A stretch of 64,000 nt of DNA from Lachnospiraceae bacterium (GCA_910575565.1 CAJTFL010000002.1:322204-386203), one strand, 5' to 3'. Positions 43,588 to 52,631 are shown, numbered from the stretch's first letter. Notes: generated by a model not told the origin, from the letters alone. Program-made: numbers and translations.

Positions 43588-44496
43588 TCACTCCGCCATC
43601 CCCAAAGAACTGCTCACCGGAAAAGTAAAATACGTATTCGGGTAAGGCTCTCCTTCTAAGGTAAAATGCCACCACTCTGTAGACAAGGGGCGGAAGCCGT
43701 GATCCATCATCACCTTCCTTAACCGTTTCCGGTTCCCTGCCTGTTCCGCCGTCAGATCCCCTTGGTAATCCGGGTGGGAGCGCTGGCCGAAATAGTCAAA
43801 GGTTCCTCCCATATCCACTTCCTTTCCCGTCTTCATATCAAACAAGGTTAAATCCACCGTGCTCCCCCTGCTGTGGCCGGACTTCCTGCCGATATAGCCC
43901 TGATCGAACAGGCGGCTTTTATCCACCTCCGGGTAAAAATACGCTTTCATCCGGGTATCGCCCTCATCCTCCGCCCACCGGGCAAAATGATCCACCGCCG
44001 CCTGGGGGCGGTAAGCGTCATATACCTTAAGGCGGTAGCCCATGGCTTTAACCTCATCACTGACTTCCTTTAAGGCCGATGCCGCCTCCTTAGTCAGTAT
44101 AGCGCAGGGCTCCTCATACCCGTCAATGCGCTCCCCCACGAAATTATAGGTAGAATAATAACGGATTTCCTGGATTACATCCGGCACGGCATCGGCTAAC
44201 AGCACGAAGCCTGAAGGTTCCCTCTGGGATCCCCCATTTTCCCTTCCCACGCTTTTTGCGGCAGAAACCCCATTCCCTGCCGTAACCATCTCCACCGGCC
44301 TGGCTTTAATCTCTGCCGTTTCCGTCTGCTCGGCCTTAATCCCTGCCGTTTCCGTCTGCTCGGCCTTAATCCCTGCCGTTTCCGTCTGCTCGGCCTTAAT
44401 CCCTGCCGTTTCCGTCTGCCTGGCACAGCCTGCGGCCAGCAAAAAGGCAAGCATTATACCGGCCAGGACTCCAGCCAGGCTTGTTTTCCTCTTCAC
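43588..44496 (-). CDS. VanX-like D-Ala-D-Ala dipeptidase lipoprotein
   Basis: M15D-family zinc dipeptidase, here exported: a signal peptide with lipobox LAAGC, a linker of four 10-residue repeats (QTETAGIKAE), then the enzyme domain. Catalytic motifs are the S-x-H-x4-D type SGHSRGSTVDLT with its zinc His and Asp, and EWWHF with the general base Glu and third zinc ligand His. IRYYSTYNFVGERIDGY is also typical. The GTG at 44496 follows AAAGGAG. Surface location argues for peptidoglycan peptide recycling rather than vancomycin resistance; no vanH or vanA is nearby. Confidence 0.85.
   Translation of the reverse strand: MKRKTSLAGVLAGIMLAFLLAAGCARQTETAGIKAEQTETAGIKAEQTETAGIKAEQTETAEIKARPVEMVTAGNGVSAAKSVGRENGGSQREPSGFVLLADAVPDVIQEIRYYSTYNFVGERIDGYEEPCAILTKEAASALKEVSDEVKAMGYRLKVYDAYRPQAAVDHFARWAEDEGDTRMKAYFYPEVDKSRLFDQGYIGRKSGHSRGSTVDLTLFDMKTGKEVDMGGTFDYFGQRSHPDYQGDLTAEQAGNRKRLRKVMMDHGFRPLSTEWWHFTLEGEPYPNTYFTFPVSSSLGMAE
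44299..44418 (-). repeat. Four 30-bp tandem repeats in VanX-like linker
   Basis: Encodes QTETAGIKAE three times, then QTETAEIKAR. Near-identical units suggest a recent expansion. Confidence 0.85.
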
Positions 44497-44757
44497 CCTT
44501 TTCTCTCCTTTCCGGTTTTCCATGGCGCAGACCGCCGCCTAACCACTGTGGCATCCCCATGGATCCTCCATGAGATTTACGTTTATATTTTAACAATAAT
44601 TCTTGTTATTGTTTTTGTCAACTACTATTTTTCCGGCATTAAGTTCAACTTATGCATTTTCACTAAAATCCACCAAATATTTTTGCCATTTCGCGTATAG
44701 CCAAAAAATTTTTTCAATGTTATCATAAATAAAAGAAAATAAATTGCTTTATCTTAT

Positions 44758-44848
44758 CCATGATGTATATTTCGGGAATCGGCCCGAAGTTTCTACCAAC
44801 TGCCGTAAGAGTTGACTACATGACTATGGTTTCATGCAGCCGGCTCTT
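44758..44848 (+). promoter_or_regulatory. Guanine riboswitch upstream of guanine deaminase
   Basis: P1 ATGTA/TACAT, P2 TTCGGG/CCCGAA with loop AATCGG, J2/3 GTTTCTACC, P3 CAACT/AGTTG with loop GCCGTAAG, and J3/1 ACT whose C is the base that pairs with guanine. A terminator overlaps the P3 and P1 3' strands: AGAGTTGACTACATGA pairs with TCATGCAGCCGGCTCT (14 pairs, two mismatches), followed by TTTTT. Aptamer and terminator are mutually exclusive, so guanine binding should allow transcription. Confidence 0.92.
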
Positions 44849-44909
44849 TTTTTGCGGCTTTATCGGAAACTGGCAAACCATCAAGGACACGAAAATGGAG
44901 GACAAACAA

Positions 44910-46208
44910 ATGCATACAAATACAAACTCGTGGATTTTAAAAGGAATGATCTGCTACAGCAAATCAAAAGAAGAACTGTCGGTAATGGAAAATGGATACC
45001 TGGTATGCTGCCAGGGAATTTGCCAGGGGGTTTTCCCCTCCATCCCGGAGGAATTTAAGTCCCTTCCCCTGACCGATTACCAGGATGCCTTAATTTTCCC
45101 CGGCATGACGGATCTCCATCTCCACGCTCCCCAGTATCCCTTCTGCGGCCTGGGGATGGATCTGGAGCTGTTAGAATGGCTGGAAAATCACACCTTCCCT
45201 GAGGAAAGCCGCTACTGCTCCCTGGACTACGCCCGCCAGGCCTACGGGATTTTCACCGAGGATTTAAAGGCAAGCCCCACCACAAGGGCGGTAATCTTTT
45301 CCACCATCCACAGCCCCGCCACCAAGCTTTTGATGGATTTGCTGGAAGATACCGGGCTGGCAACTTACGTGGGCAAAGTAAACATGGATCAAAACTGCCC
45401 CGATTTTTTACGGGAAGCGGATGCCCATGCCGCACTGGAAGATACCCGTCAGTGGCTTAAAGACACCATGAATGCCTACCGGCACACCAAGCCCATCCTC
45501 ACTCCCCGCTTCGCCCCCACCTGCAGCGCCGCCCTGATGGAAGGCCTGGGCAAGCTGCAAAGGGAATACGGCCTTCCCGTCCAGTCCCACCTTTCCGAAA
45601 ACCTGTCAGAGACTGCCTGGGTAAAGGAGCTTTTCCCCTGGTCTTCCTTCTACGGGGATGTTTACGATCGCTTTGGACTGTTTGGCTCCGGCAAGGGAAA
45701 CAACGCCCCTGCGGTGATGGCCCACTGCGTCCACTCACCCAGGGAAGAAGTCCTGCGGATGAAGGAAAAGGGAGTATTCGTGGCTCACTGCCCCCAGTCC
45801 AATACTAATCTTTCTTCCGGGATTGCCCCCATCCGCAGCTACCTGGAGGAAGGTCTTTTTATCGGCCTGGGGACGGATCTTGCCGGAGGGACAAACCTGT
45901 CCATGTTCCGCTGCATCACCGACGCAATCGCCGTATCCAAGCTTTACTGGCGGTTAGTGGATCAGTCCGCAAAGCCCCTTACCCTGGAAGAAGGCTTCTA
46001 CCTTGCCACCATAGGGGGCGGATCCTTTTTCGGCAAGGTCGGGAGCTTTGAAAAGGGCTATGAGGCAGACGTACTGGTTGCCGACGATTCCCTGATCCCC
46101 CGGCCCCAGGGCCAAAGCATCCAGAACCGGCTTGCCCGGTTTATTTACCTGTCCCAGGAGAAAGGAAAGCTAATCGGGAAGTATGTGGCCGGGAGGAAGA
46201 TCTTCTAA
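44910..46208 (+). CDS. guaD: Guanine deaminase
   Basis: Amidohydrolase converting guanine to xanthine. The metal site is HLHAPQYPF (HxH), with QSHLSEN, MAHCVHSP (His) and GLGTDLAGG (Asp). About 432 residues from the ATG at 44910, which has GGAGG seven bases before it; upstream ATGs lie in the riboswitch. The guanine aptamer directly ahead fits this catabolic role. Transcription ends at the hairpin at 46338. Confidence 0.92.
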   Translation: MHTNTNSWILKGMICYSKSKEELSVMENGYLVCCQGICQGVFPSIPEEFKSLPLTDYQDALIFPGMTDLHLHAPQYPFCGLGMDLELLEWLENHTFPEESRYCSLDYARQAYGIFTEDLKASPTTRAVIFSTIHSPATKLLMDLLEDTGLATYVGKVNMDQNCPDFLREADAHAALEDTRQWLKDTMNAYRHTKPILTPRFAPTCSAALMEGLGKLQREYGLPVQSHLSENLSETAWVKELFPWSSFYGDVYDRFGLFGSGKGNNAPAVMAHCVHSPREEVLRMKEKGVFVAHCPQSNTNLSSGIAPIRSYLEEGLFIGLGTDLAGGTNLSMFRCITDAIAVSKLYWRLVDQSAKPLTLEEGFYLATIGGGSFFGKVGSFEKGYEADVLVADDSLIPRPQGQSIQNRLARFIYLSQEKGKLIGKYVAGRKIF

Positions 46209-46337
46209 ATATGCCCCTGGCAAAGCCCCGCTATGCCAGCAATCCTGCTGCCAGCAGCAAAGCATCAAGCTTTTTCCACACATTTTTCACAATACTCACA
46301 CACGGCTTTAAAAAAAGTAATCCCATCCTATGAAATG

Positions 46338-46360
46338 AAAAGGGGGCTTTCGCCCCCTTT
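46338..46360. terminator. Bidirectional terminator
   Basis: AAAGGGGGC-TTTC-GCCCCCTTT between convergent guaD and the YczE-like gene, with A and T runs on both sides. Confidence 0.85.
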
Positions 46361-46393
46361 CCCAAAGCTTGCCGCAAATCCGCCAGCCTTCCG

Positions 46394-47032
46394 TCATCTG
46401 TCCAGCTTATGCCCGTACAAAAAAGGCTCCGACAGGTTCGTGTTAAACCACTGCACCACCGGCCCCATGAATAAGGCGGTGATCACCGTCCCCGCGCCAA
46501 TGGTCACATGGCAGATGAAGCCGGTAAGGACGCAGATGGAGTCGCTGATGATCCTGCATACCCTGAATGCCAGCAGCTTATACTTATACGCGGCAATCAG
46601 GGACCATGCATCATAAGCCGACACCCCCAAATCCGCCGTAAAGTACACCGACGCGCCCAGGCAGGTTCCGAAAATCCCAAAGAGCATCATCCCAATCCTG
46701 GCAGCCATCCCCGGTGCAGGGAAAAAGCCGTCCAGCAGATTTTTCATAAAGTCTGCGGCCATCCCCGTGAAAAACAAATTGATCAGCGTGGCAATGCCGA
46801 TGTAATGCCGCTCCACAAAAAACACACCTACTAACAGCGTGCCGGTGACGATCAGGTAAAACACGCTGTAGGTAGAATGAAAAATATTGGCTATCCCTGT
46901 CACGAAACAGGTAAAAGGATCCGCCCCCAGGTTTGCCTTCTGGAAAGCGCCTATACAAAATCCGGTGATAATTACCCCGAAAAAGGACATGGCAATCCGT
47001 TTCCACATCGGTGCGTTTTCTTTCTTGTCCAT
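46394..47032 (-). CDS. YczE/YitT-like integral membrane protein
   Basis: About 212 residues with five or six hydrophobic segments, including AMSFFGVIITGFCIGAF and the family-like KANLGADPFTCFVTGI and DLGVSAYDAW segments. The role of YczE-type proteins is poorly known; in Bacillus one affects secondary metabolite production. The ATG at 47032 follows GGAGG by five bases. It lies downstream of the alpha-galactosidase on the same strand. Confidence 0.7.
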   Translation of the reverse strand: MDKKENAPMWKRIAMSFFGVIITGFCIGAFQKANLGADPFTCFVTGIANIFHSTYSVFYLIVTGTLLVGVFFVERHYIGIATLINLFFTGMAADFMKNLLDGFFPAPGMAARIGMMLFGIFGTCLGASVYFTADLGVSAYDAWSLIAAYKYKLLAFRVCRIISDSICVLTGFICHVTIGAGTVITALFMGPVVQWFNTNLSEPFLYGHKLDR

Positions 47033-47053
47033 AACTTCCTCCATCCCTCCAAA

Positions 47054-47140
47054 CCCTGCTTTTTCGCATTAAACACTGTAAGCCCCCTGCTTTTTTCGCA
47101 TTAAACACTGCAGGAAACCCTACTCTTTCGCATTAAGCAC
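47054..47140. repeat. Three imperfect 31-33-bp direct repeats at the alpha-galactosidase 3' end
   Basis: CCCTGCTTTTTCGCATTAA-type units at 47054, 47085 and 47118; the third contains the stop region of the alpha-galactosidase gene. The first two look like duplications of the gene's tail. Confidence 0.65.
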
Positions 47141-49354
47141 CACAAGCCTTGACCAGAAATCGGAGCATGGCTCCATATCCGCAGGAACCTCCCCTGCCGA
47201 CGCGTCCGTAGTCACCATGCCGATGTTCATCAGCTCGCTTCCGAAAAAGCAGCCGCTATCCTTGCCCTCTTCCGTCATCTGGTACACCGTGCCCTCATCC
47301 AGGCCCTTTAGCTGAAGCCTGCGGAACTCCCGGTTCACGTCATTTAAGGTCTTAAAGTAAGCCACTATGGCCTGCTTCTTATCCTCCGACACGACCATCC
47401 AGGCGGTAAAGTTTCCCTCAAAGGGGCTTAACAGCCGGTAGAAGTTCCCGGTATGGATCAGCTTCCGGTACTTTTTCACAAAGCGGATCTGCTCTTTCAC
47501 GATTTCCCGCTCTTCCTTCGACAGCCTTGCCAGATCCAGCTCATACCCAAAAGCGCCAAAGGCCGCCACATTCCCCCTGGTCTTTAAGGGCGTTACCCGG
47601 TTAAGCTGATGGTTCGGCGTGATGGACACATGGGCTCCCATGGAGCTTACGGGATAAGCATAGGAAGTGCCGTACTGGATTTTCTGCCGCTCCAGGCCGT
47701 CGGTATCGTCACTGGTCCAGCACTGGGGCGCATAGTAAAGCAGGCCTGGATCAAACCGCCCGCCGCCGCTTGCGCAGGACTCGAACAGGATCTGTGGGAA
47801 TTCCCGGTTCAGCCGATCGTACAGATCGTAAAGCCCTAAAATATACCGGTGGAAAATCTCCCCCTGATGCTTGGCCCCGAAGCCCTCAGAAAAGCATTCC
47901 GTAATATTCCGGTTCATATCCCACTTAACATAGGAAATCTTCGATTCCCTAAGAATCTTCGCCACCAGCCCGTAAATGTAATCCACAACTTCCTTCCGGG
48001 AGAAATCCAGCACATACTGCTTCCGCCCGTGGGAAGCGTGCCTTCCCGGGGTATGGATGATCCAGTCAGGATGGCTGCGGTACAGCTCGCTGTCCTTATT
48101 CACCATCTCCAGCTCAAACCACAGGCCAAACTTTAAGCCCAGGGCTTCGACCTTCTCAGAAAGGCCTTTGATCCCTTCCGGAAGCCGACCCATATTCGGC
48201 CACCAGTCCCCAAGCCCACTGGTTTCCGTGCACCGGGTGCTAAACCATCCGTCATCTAAGACGAACAGCTCTACCCCATCCTCTTTCGCGTTTTTCGCGA
48301 TCTCTATCAGCTTTTCTTCCGTAAAATCAAAATAGGTGGCTTCCCAGTTATTTAATAGAACCGGGCGCTCCCGATCCCTCCAGTACCCCCTGGCCAGCCT
48401 GGTGCGGTACAGCCTGTGGAAGGCCTGGCTCATGCCGTTCATGCCCTCTGTGGAATACACCATGACCCCTTCCGGCGTCTGGAATTCCTCCCCTGGCTTT
48501 AAGCACCAGGAAAACCCTAAGGGATGGATGCCCATCATCACCCGCGTAACCTTGTACGTATCCACCTCTGCCTGAGCCAGGAAATTCCCGCTGTAAACCA
48601 GGGAAAAGCCCATAACCTCGCCCTGGAACTCATCCGCCGTAGGCCGCTTTAGCATCACAAAGGGATTGTGGTGGTGGCTGGATGCCCCCCTTACGCTGCC
48701 TACCGACTGGATGCCCTGCTGCAGCGCCCTGGTTTTCACATAGCGCTCCCTGCCCCAGGCCCCGGAAAACTGTATCCACTCATACTCATCATCCGGCAGA
48801 TCCAGGGAAAAGCTCATGGCGCTGGTAAGCTGGTATTCCTCTTTCCCCTTATTTTCAAAGCGGACGCTCCTGGCAATGGCATTCTCCCTCTGGAAAATGG
48901 TGTACAGCAAGGTCATTTCCACCTGGAGAAGGTCATCCCGCAGCAAAAGCTCCAGGGTATCCGCCTCATCCCCCGACTCCGTATAGGTGGCCGGAAGCCC
49001 TTTAAGCTGCGGCTTTCCCGGATAAATCTTATGGGAAACGTACCGGAAATCGGTGATCCGGCTGCCGTTTGGCTGGACAATCTCCAGGGCAGGCATTCGG
49101 TAGTCCGTGGTTCCATATGCCGGGTATTCCTGCTTCAAATGCTCCAGGGTAAAGGAGTACTCATCGTCAAACACATACGAGGTGACGGGGCGGTAACGAT
49201 TTTCCATCAGGTAATCGTAATTCTCCTTATTCGGAATCCTTTTCCCGAAATAAAGCTGGCCCATCTGGCCGTTGCGCATCACCTTCATCAGGTAGCTGAT
49301 GCGGTCATTATAAAGATGAAATTCCTTGCTTCCTTCATTAAAAATAATTCCCAT
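47120..49354 (-). CDS. Alpha-galactosidase, GH36
   Basis: A 744-residue intracellular enzyme hydrolysing terminal alpha-galactosides such as melibiose and raffinose. The nucleophile aspartate lies in YVKWDMNRN and the acid/base aspartate in WTSDDTDG. WEATYFDFTEEKL, LDDGWFSTR and FESCASGGGRFD are further family marks. There is no signal peptide. AGGAGGAAGATT precedes the ATG. No transporter for galactosides is adjacent. Confidence 0.93.
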   Translation of the reverse strand: MGIIFNEGSKEFHLYNDRISYLMKVMRNGQMGQLYFGKRIPNKENYDYLMENRYRPVTSYVFDDEYSFTLEHLKQEYPAYGTTDYRMPALEIVQPNGSRITDFRYVSHKIYPGKPQLKGLPATYTESGDEADTLELLLRDDLLQVEMTLLYTIFQRENAIARSVRFENKGKEEYQLTSAMSFSLDLPDDEYEWIQFSGAWGRERYVKTRALQQGIQSVGSVRGASSHHHNPFVMLKRPTADEFQGEVMGFSLVYSGNFLAQAEVDTYKVTRVMMGIHPLGFSWCLKPGEEFQTPEGVMVYSTEGMNGMSQAFHRLYRTRLARGYWRDRERPVLLNNWEATYFDFTEEKLIEIAKNAKEDGVELFVLDDGWFSTRCTETSGLGDWWPNMGRLPEGIKGLSEKVEALGLKFGLWFELEMVNKDSELYRSHPDWIIHTPGRHASHGRKQYVLDFSRKEVVDYIYGLVAKILRESKISYVKWDMNRNITECFSEGFGAKHQGEIFHRYILGLYDLYDRLNREFPQILFESCASGGGRFDPGLLYYAPQCWTSDDTDGLERQKIQYGTSYAYPVSSMGAHVSITPNHQLNRVTPLKTRGNVAAFGAFGYELDLARLSKEEREIVKEQIRFVKKYRKLIHTGNFYRLLSPFEGNFTAWMVVSEDKKQAIVAYFKTLNDVNREFRRLQLKGLDEGTVYQMTEEGKDSGCFFGSELMNIGMVTTDASAGEVPADMEPCSDFWSRLVVLNAKE

Positions 49355-49421
49355 AATCTTCCTCCTGCGCTGCTTTGCGGGGCGCTTCCCCGGCCTGCTG
49401 CTGTCACTTGATAGCCTTATT

Positions 49422-50762
49422 TTACCGTGTTTTTTTATTCCTGCCAGTAAAAAATGATGAAAAAAATTGTCCTTTTGTTAGATATTTTAGCCCCATTACA
49501 GAAACCAGAAATTCCGTAACCGGGCAGGACAGCCAAATCCCGTCCATCCCCAAGGCGAAAGAAAGAAGGAGAGCCATTGGAATGATGATCAAAAATCCTC
49601 TGGACAGGGAAACCGCCTGAGCCGGGAGAGCCTGCTCCACAGCCGCAAAGTAGGCGGAAAGCACAACATTTGCCCCGGCAAAGGGCATTGCGGTAAAGTA
49701 CAGCTTAAGCCCGCCTTCAGCAATCTGCTGCAGATCCATGCTGTGCCCGCTGTTAAATATCCCTACAATACCCTCTGCCCAGATGAAAAACACCAGGTAA
49801 ATCATGCCGGAAAGCGCCAGAGCCGTAACCGCCCCATAAGCCAGCGCCTTTTTCCCGCCAGAGCCGTCCCCCTGCCCGTAAGCCCGGCTGATGATAGGCT
49901 GCGACCCCTGGGCAATCCCAGCATAAACCGAGGCAACCACTAAAGATAAATTAGCTACAACGCCGTAAGCCGCCACGCCTATATTCCCCTTAAGGCGGAG
50001 AATCAGCAGATTAAACACAATCATCACAAGCCCGGAAGCCACCTCCGTAATCAGGTAAGGCAGGCCAAGGGCTGCCGCCGCCAGCTCCGGGGAAAAGGAA
50101 AGCTTCCCCATACGGATATGGCTTTTACCCGATGTCCAGTGCCTGGACAAAATTCCCATCCCAATAACCGGGGCAAAGCCGGTAGCTAAAACCGCGCCAA
50201 GGATCCCCATGCCCATCGGAAAAATCAAGAGATAGTCAAAAAGGATATTGGCCAAGCTTCCGGCCAGCATAGCTGCCATGGAAAGCTTCGGGCTGCCATC
50301 GTTCCGGACAAAGCAAATCAGGATCTCATTCATGATAAAGGCAGGGGAAAACAGCAGGATAACCTGCAAATACGTTTTCGTCATGCCAAATACCTCCCCA
50401 TCCGCCTTTAAAAGGCGGGCAATCGGCTCCGCCAAAAAAAGCCCCGCTGCCATAAATGCCGCCGCAAACCCCGCGGCAAGGGAAAGCATGGCCCAAAAGC
50501 ATCGGTTTGCCTGCCGGCATTGCCCTTGTCCCATAAAAATCGAATACTTTGTGGCTCCCCCCATGCCAAGCATCAGCCCGATGCCATGGACAAAGCTGTA
50601 AATCGGGATCGCCAGGTTTAAGGCCGCCAGCCCCTCTGCCCCCACTCCCTTGGACACAAAAAAGGTATCCGCCAGGATATAGCAGGATAGGCCGAGCATT
50701 CCGCAGATATTTAAGGCAACGTATTGGGAAAATTCGCAAAAAAGCGTTTTTGGCTTCATCAA
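49422..50762 (-). CDS. MATE-family efflux transporter 1
   Basis: Multidrug and toxin extrusion protein of 446 residues with twelve hydrophobic helices, using a sodium or proton gradient. Family pieces include GVGAEGLAALNLAIPIYS and QGSQPIISRAYGQG. AGGAGG precedes the paired ATGs. The leader at 50825-50954 contains a structured region and a strong terminator, so transcription is probably controlled by attenuation, perhaps by guanidinium. Confidence 0.87.
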   Translation of the reverse strand: MMKPKTLFCEFSQYVALNICGMLGLSCYILADTFFVSKGVGAEGLAALNLAIPIYSFVHGIGLMLGMGGATKYSIFMGQGQCRQANRCFWAMLSLAAGFAAAFMAAGLFLAEPIARLLKADGEVFGMTKTYLQVILLFSPAFIMNEILICFVRNDGSPKLSMAAMLAGSLANILFDYLLIFPMGMGILGAVLATGFAPVIGMGILSRHWTSGKSHIRMGKLSFSPELAAAALGLPYLITEVASGLVMIVFNLLILRLKGNIGVAAYGVVANLSLVVASVYAGIAQGSQPIISRAYGQGDGSGGKKALAYGAVTALALSGMIYLVFFIWAEGIVGIFNSGHSMDLQQIAEGGLKLYFTAMPFAGANVVLSAYFAAVEQALPAQAVSLSRGFLIIIPMALLLSFALGMDGIWLSCPVTEFLVSVMGLKYLTKGQFFSSFFTGRNKKTR

Positions 50763-50824
50763 ACCGCCTCCTAATAAAATTTAGATCTGTGCCGGGCGCG
50801 TCCGTTCATTGCCGTTCCCGCCAT

Positions 50825-50954
50825 AAAAAAGCGCCAAATTTCCTATCTTCCTGCATAATCCCTTATGCAATGACCTAATGATAGAAAATTTGACGCTTAA
50901 TCCCTCTACCCGGTGGCAAAGGGCGCGCTAATCCATGATTCAATCCCCGGCTGT
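50825..50954 (-). promoter_or_regulatory. Attenuator leader of MATE gene, possible guanidine-IV (mepA) type
   Basis: The minus strand has a 55-base region with CCCTTTGCCACCGGGTAGAGGG, then a 19-bp terminator stem AAGCGTCAAATTTTCTATC / GATAGGAAATTTGGCGCTT with inner hairpin TGCATAA/TTATGCA and a TTTTTT tail (50825-50899). Position and gene type fit the mepA motif, but I could not compare it with the consensus. Confidence 0.5.
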
Positions 50955-50960
50955 AAAGAC

Positions 50961-50989
50961 AGCATACCGGATTAACCTTTTTTTGTCAA
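50961..50989 (-). promoter_or_regulatory. Promoter of MATE gene 1
   Basis: TTGACA, 17 bases, TATGCT on the minus strand. Confidence 0.75.
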
Positions 50990-51024
50990 GGAGCAATGGA
51001 AAAACGCCCTTGCAAAACGCCCCT

Positions 51025-52356
51025 TTAATACCCATACTTTTCCCGGTATTTCCAAAACATAAAAATTGACATGGCAAGAGCCATAAGCTCCGCCGCAGGC
51101 GTTGCCAGCCAGATCCCATTCACCCCTAAAATTATGGGCAGGGCAATCATGGTAATCAGCATAAACACAAACGACCGTGAAAATGCAAGGAGAGCCGATA
51201 CCATTCCGTTAGACAATGCGGTAAACATCCCGCTGGCAAAAATATTAAAGCCGATAAACAAAAGGGCAACGGTGCATACCCTGTTCCCGGCTACTGCCAG
51301 ACCGTGCACCGGGTTATCCGGGCGGGCAAAGACGGATACTAAGGGTCTGGTCAGCAGGAAGGAAGCGGCAACTGTCACCAGGGAAATCCCGCCGATTGCC
51401 TTTAAGCTTATCCCCACCAGCTTTTTTAGCTTCCCCTGGTTCTGTTCCCCGTAGTAATAGCTGATCATGGGGGCAACGCCGTAAGAATACCCGGTATAAA
51501 GGGAGCTGGCAAACATCAGCACATACATGATGATTGTCACCGCCGCAACCCCATCCTCTCCCACGTAATGGAGCATCGTCCAGTTAAACATCATGGTAAT
51601 GATCCCGGTGACAAGGGCGGTAGCCATCTCCGAGCATCCGTTTGCGGCTGCACTTGCCAAAACCTTAAAGCGGAATGCCGGTTTCCGAAAATGCAGAAGG
51701 CTTTTCCTCCTGCTAAATACAAAAAGACCCACAACTGCCGTCACCGAATATCCAAGGCCCGTCGCCACGGCCGCGCCGCCAATCCCCGTGCCGAGCCTAG
51801 CGATAAACACGTAATCCAGCACCATATTCAGGATGCCCCCTGCCACGGAACAGGCCAGGGAAAGCTTTGCCTTCTCGCTGGCAATCATATAAAGGGTAAA
51901 ATTATTCATCAGCAGGATGGGCACGGTAAACACTAAATACCGGCTTAAATATTCCACGCAGTACCCTTCCACCGCTGCCGAAAGGTTCATCCCGGCAAAA
52001 ATGCGGCCCATAGCCAAATACCCCGCCCCGCACATCACTATCCCAACGGCCACATTCACTAAGATCAGAAAGGTAAAATCCTCCTTCGCCTCCTCTTCCT
52101 TCTGCTCCCCCATCTTCCTCATAATCACCGCGCTGCCGCCGGTGGCAAGCATGGTGGAAACCGCCGTAACCAGCTGGATCAGCGGAGCCGTCAGGTTAAT
52201 GGCAGAAAGGGCATCCGTGCCAATAAGATTTGAAACAAACAAGCCGTCCACCATGGTATAAACCGACATAAACACCGTCATCGCTATCGTGGGCACGGCA
52301 AAGCTCAGAATATTCCCCAGCGTTACCGGCTTCTCATATCCGTTTTTGTTTTCCAT
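51025..52356 (-). CDS. MATE-family efflux transporter 2
   Basis: A 443-residue MATE transporter with twelve helices, for example VPTIAMTVFMSVYTMVDGLF and MLATGGSAVIMRKMGEQK, the latter typical of the MepA-like branch. The ATG at 52356 follows GGAGG by eight bases; the upstream ATG overlaps the ribosome site. A divergent MerR-type regulator and a 19-bp-spacer promoter control it, a common arrangement for drug efflux. Confidence 0.88.
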   Translation of the reverse strand: MENKNGYEKPVTLGNILSFAVPTIAMTVFMSVYTMVDGLFVSNLIGTDALSAINLTAPLIQLVTAVSTMLATGGSAVIMRKMGEQKEEEAKEDFTFLILVNVAVGIVMCGAGYLAMGRIFAGMNLSAAVEGYCVEYLSRYLVFTVPILLMNNFTLYMIASEKAKLSLACSVAGGILNMVLDYVFIARLGTGIGGAAVATGLGYSVTAVVGLFVFSRRKSLLHFRKPAFRFKVLASAAANGCSEMATALVTGIITMMFNWTMLHYVGEDGVAAVTIIMYVLMFASSLYTGYSYGVAPMISYYYGEQNQGKLKKLVGISLKAIGGISLVTVAASFLLTRPLVSVFARPDNPVHGLAVAGNRVCTVALLFIGFNIFASGMFTALSNGMVSALLAFSRSFVFMLITMIALPIILGVNGIWLATPAAELMALAMSIFMFWKYREKYGY

Positions 52357-52377
52357 AAATTTTTCCTCCATTCCATC

Positions 52378-52560
52378 ATTTCCAAAGGGCTCCCAAGCTC
52401 TTTCCTGCGCATTGTTTCCAAAGTGTTCCTGCTATCTTTCCTGCACGTCGTTTCCAAGGCTATTCCTGCCCTCCTCCCTGCGCACCGTTTCCAAGGCTGT
52501 TCCTGCCCTCCTCCTTGCGCGCCGTTTCCAAGGTTATTCCTGCTCTCTTCCTTGCAGACC
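52378..52560. repeat. Five imperfect 36-37-bp tandem repeats in MATE 2 leader
   Basis: Units with GTTTCCAAGG-x-x-TTCCTGC start at 52378, 52414, 52450, 52487 and 52524, between the MerR-type promoter and the MATE 2 start, so they are transcribed as leader. The 37-bp period is not a multiple of three, which argues against coding. Confidence 0.8.
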
Positions 52561-52600
52561 CTTTCCATATCCGTTCTTGAAATATTTCCTCACATACGGT

Positions 52601-52631
52601 ATCATAAACCGTACAGCAACAGTACGGTCAA
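52601..52631 (-). promoter_or_regulatory. MerR-type promoter with 19-bp spacer and operator
   Basis: TTGACC (52626-52631) and TATGAT (52601-52606) are 19 bases apart, and the spacer region contains the perfect dyad ACCGTAC-N7-GTACGGT (52608-52628). This is the hallmark of promoters activated by MerR-family proteins through DNA distortion. Confidence 0.85.

Noticed and set aside
43588-44496. Vancomycin resistance gene
   Set aside because: There are no vanH, vanA or vanS/R neighbours and the protein is exported; the enzyme family also has plain dipeptide-recycling members.
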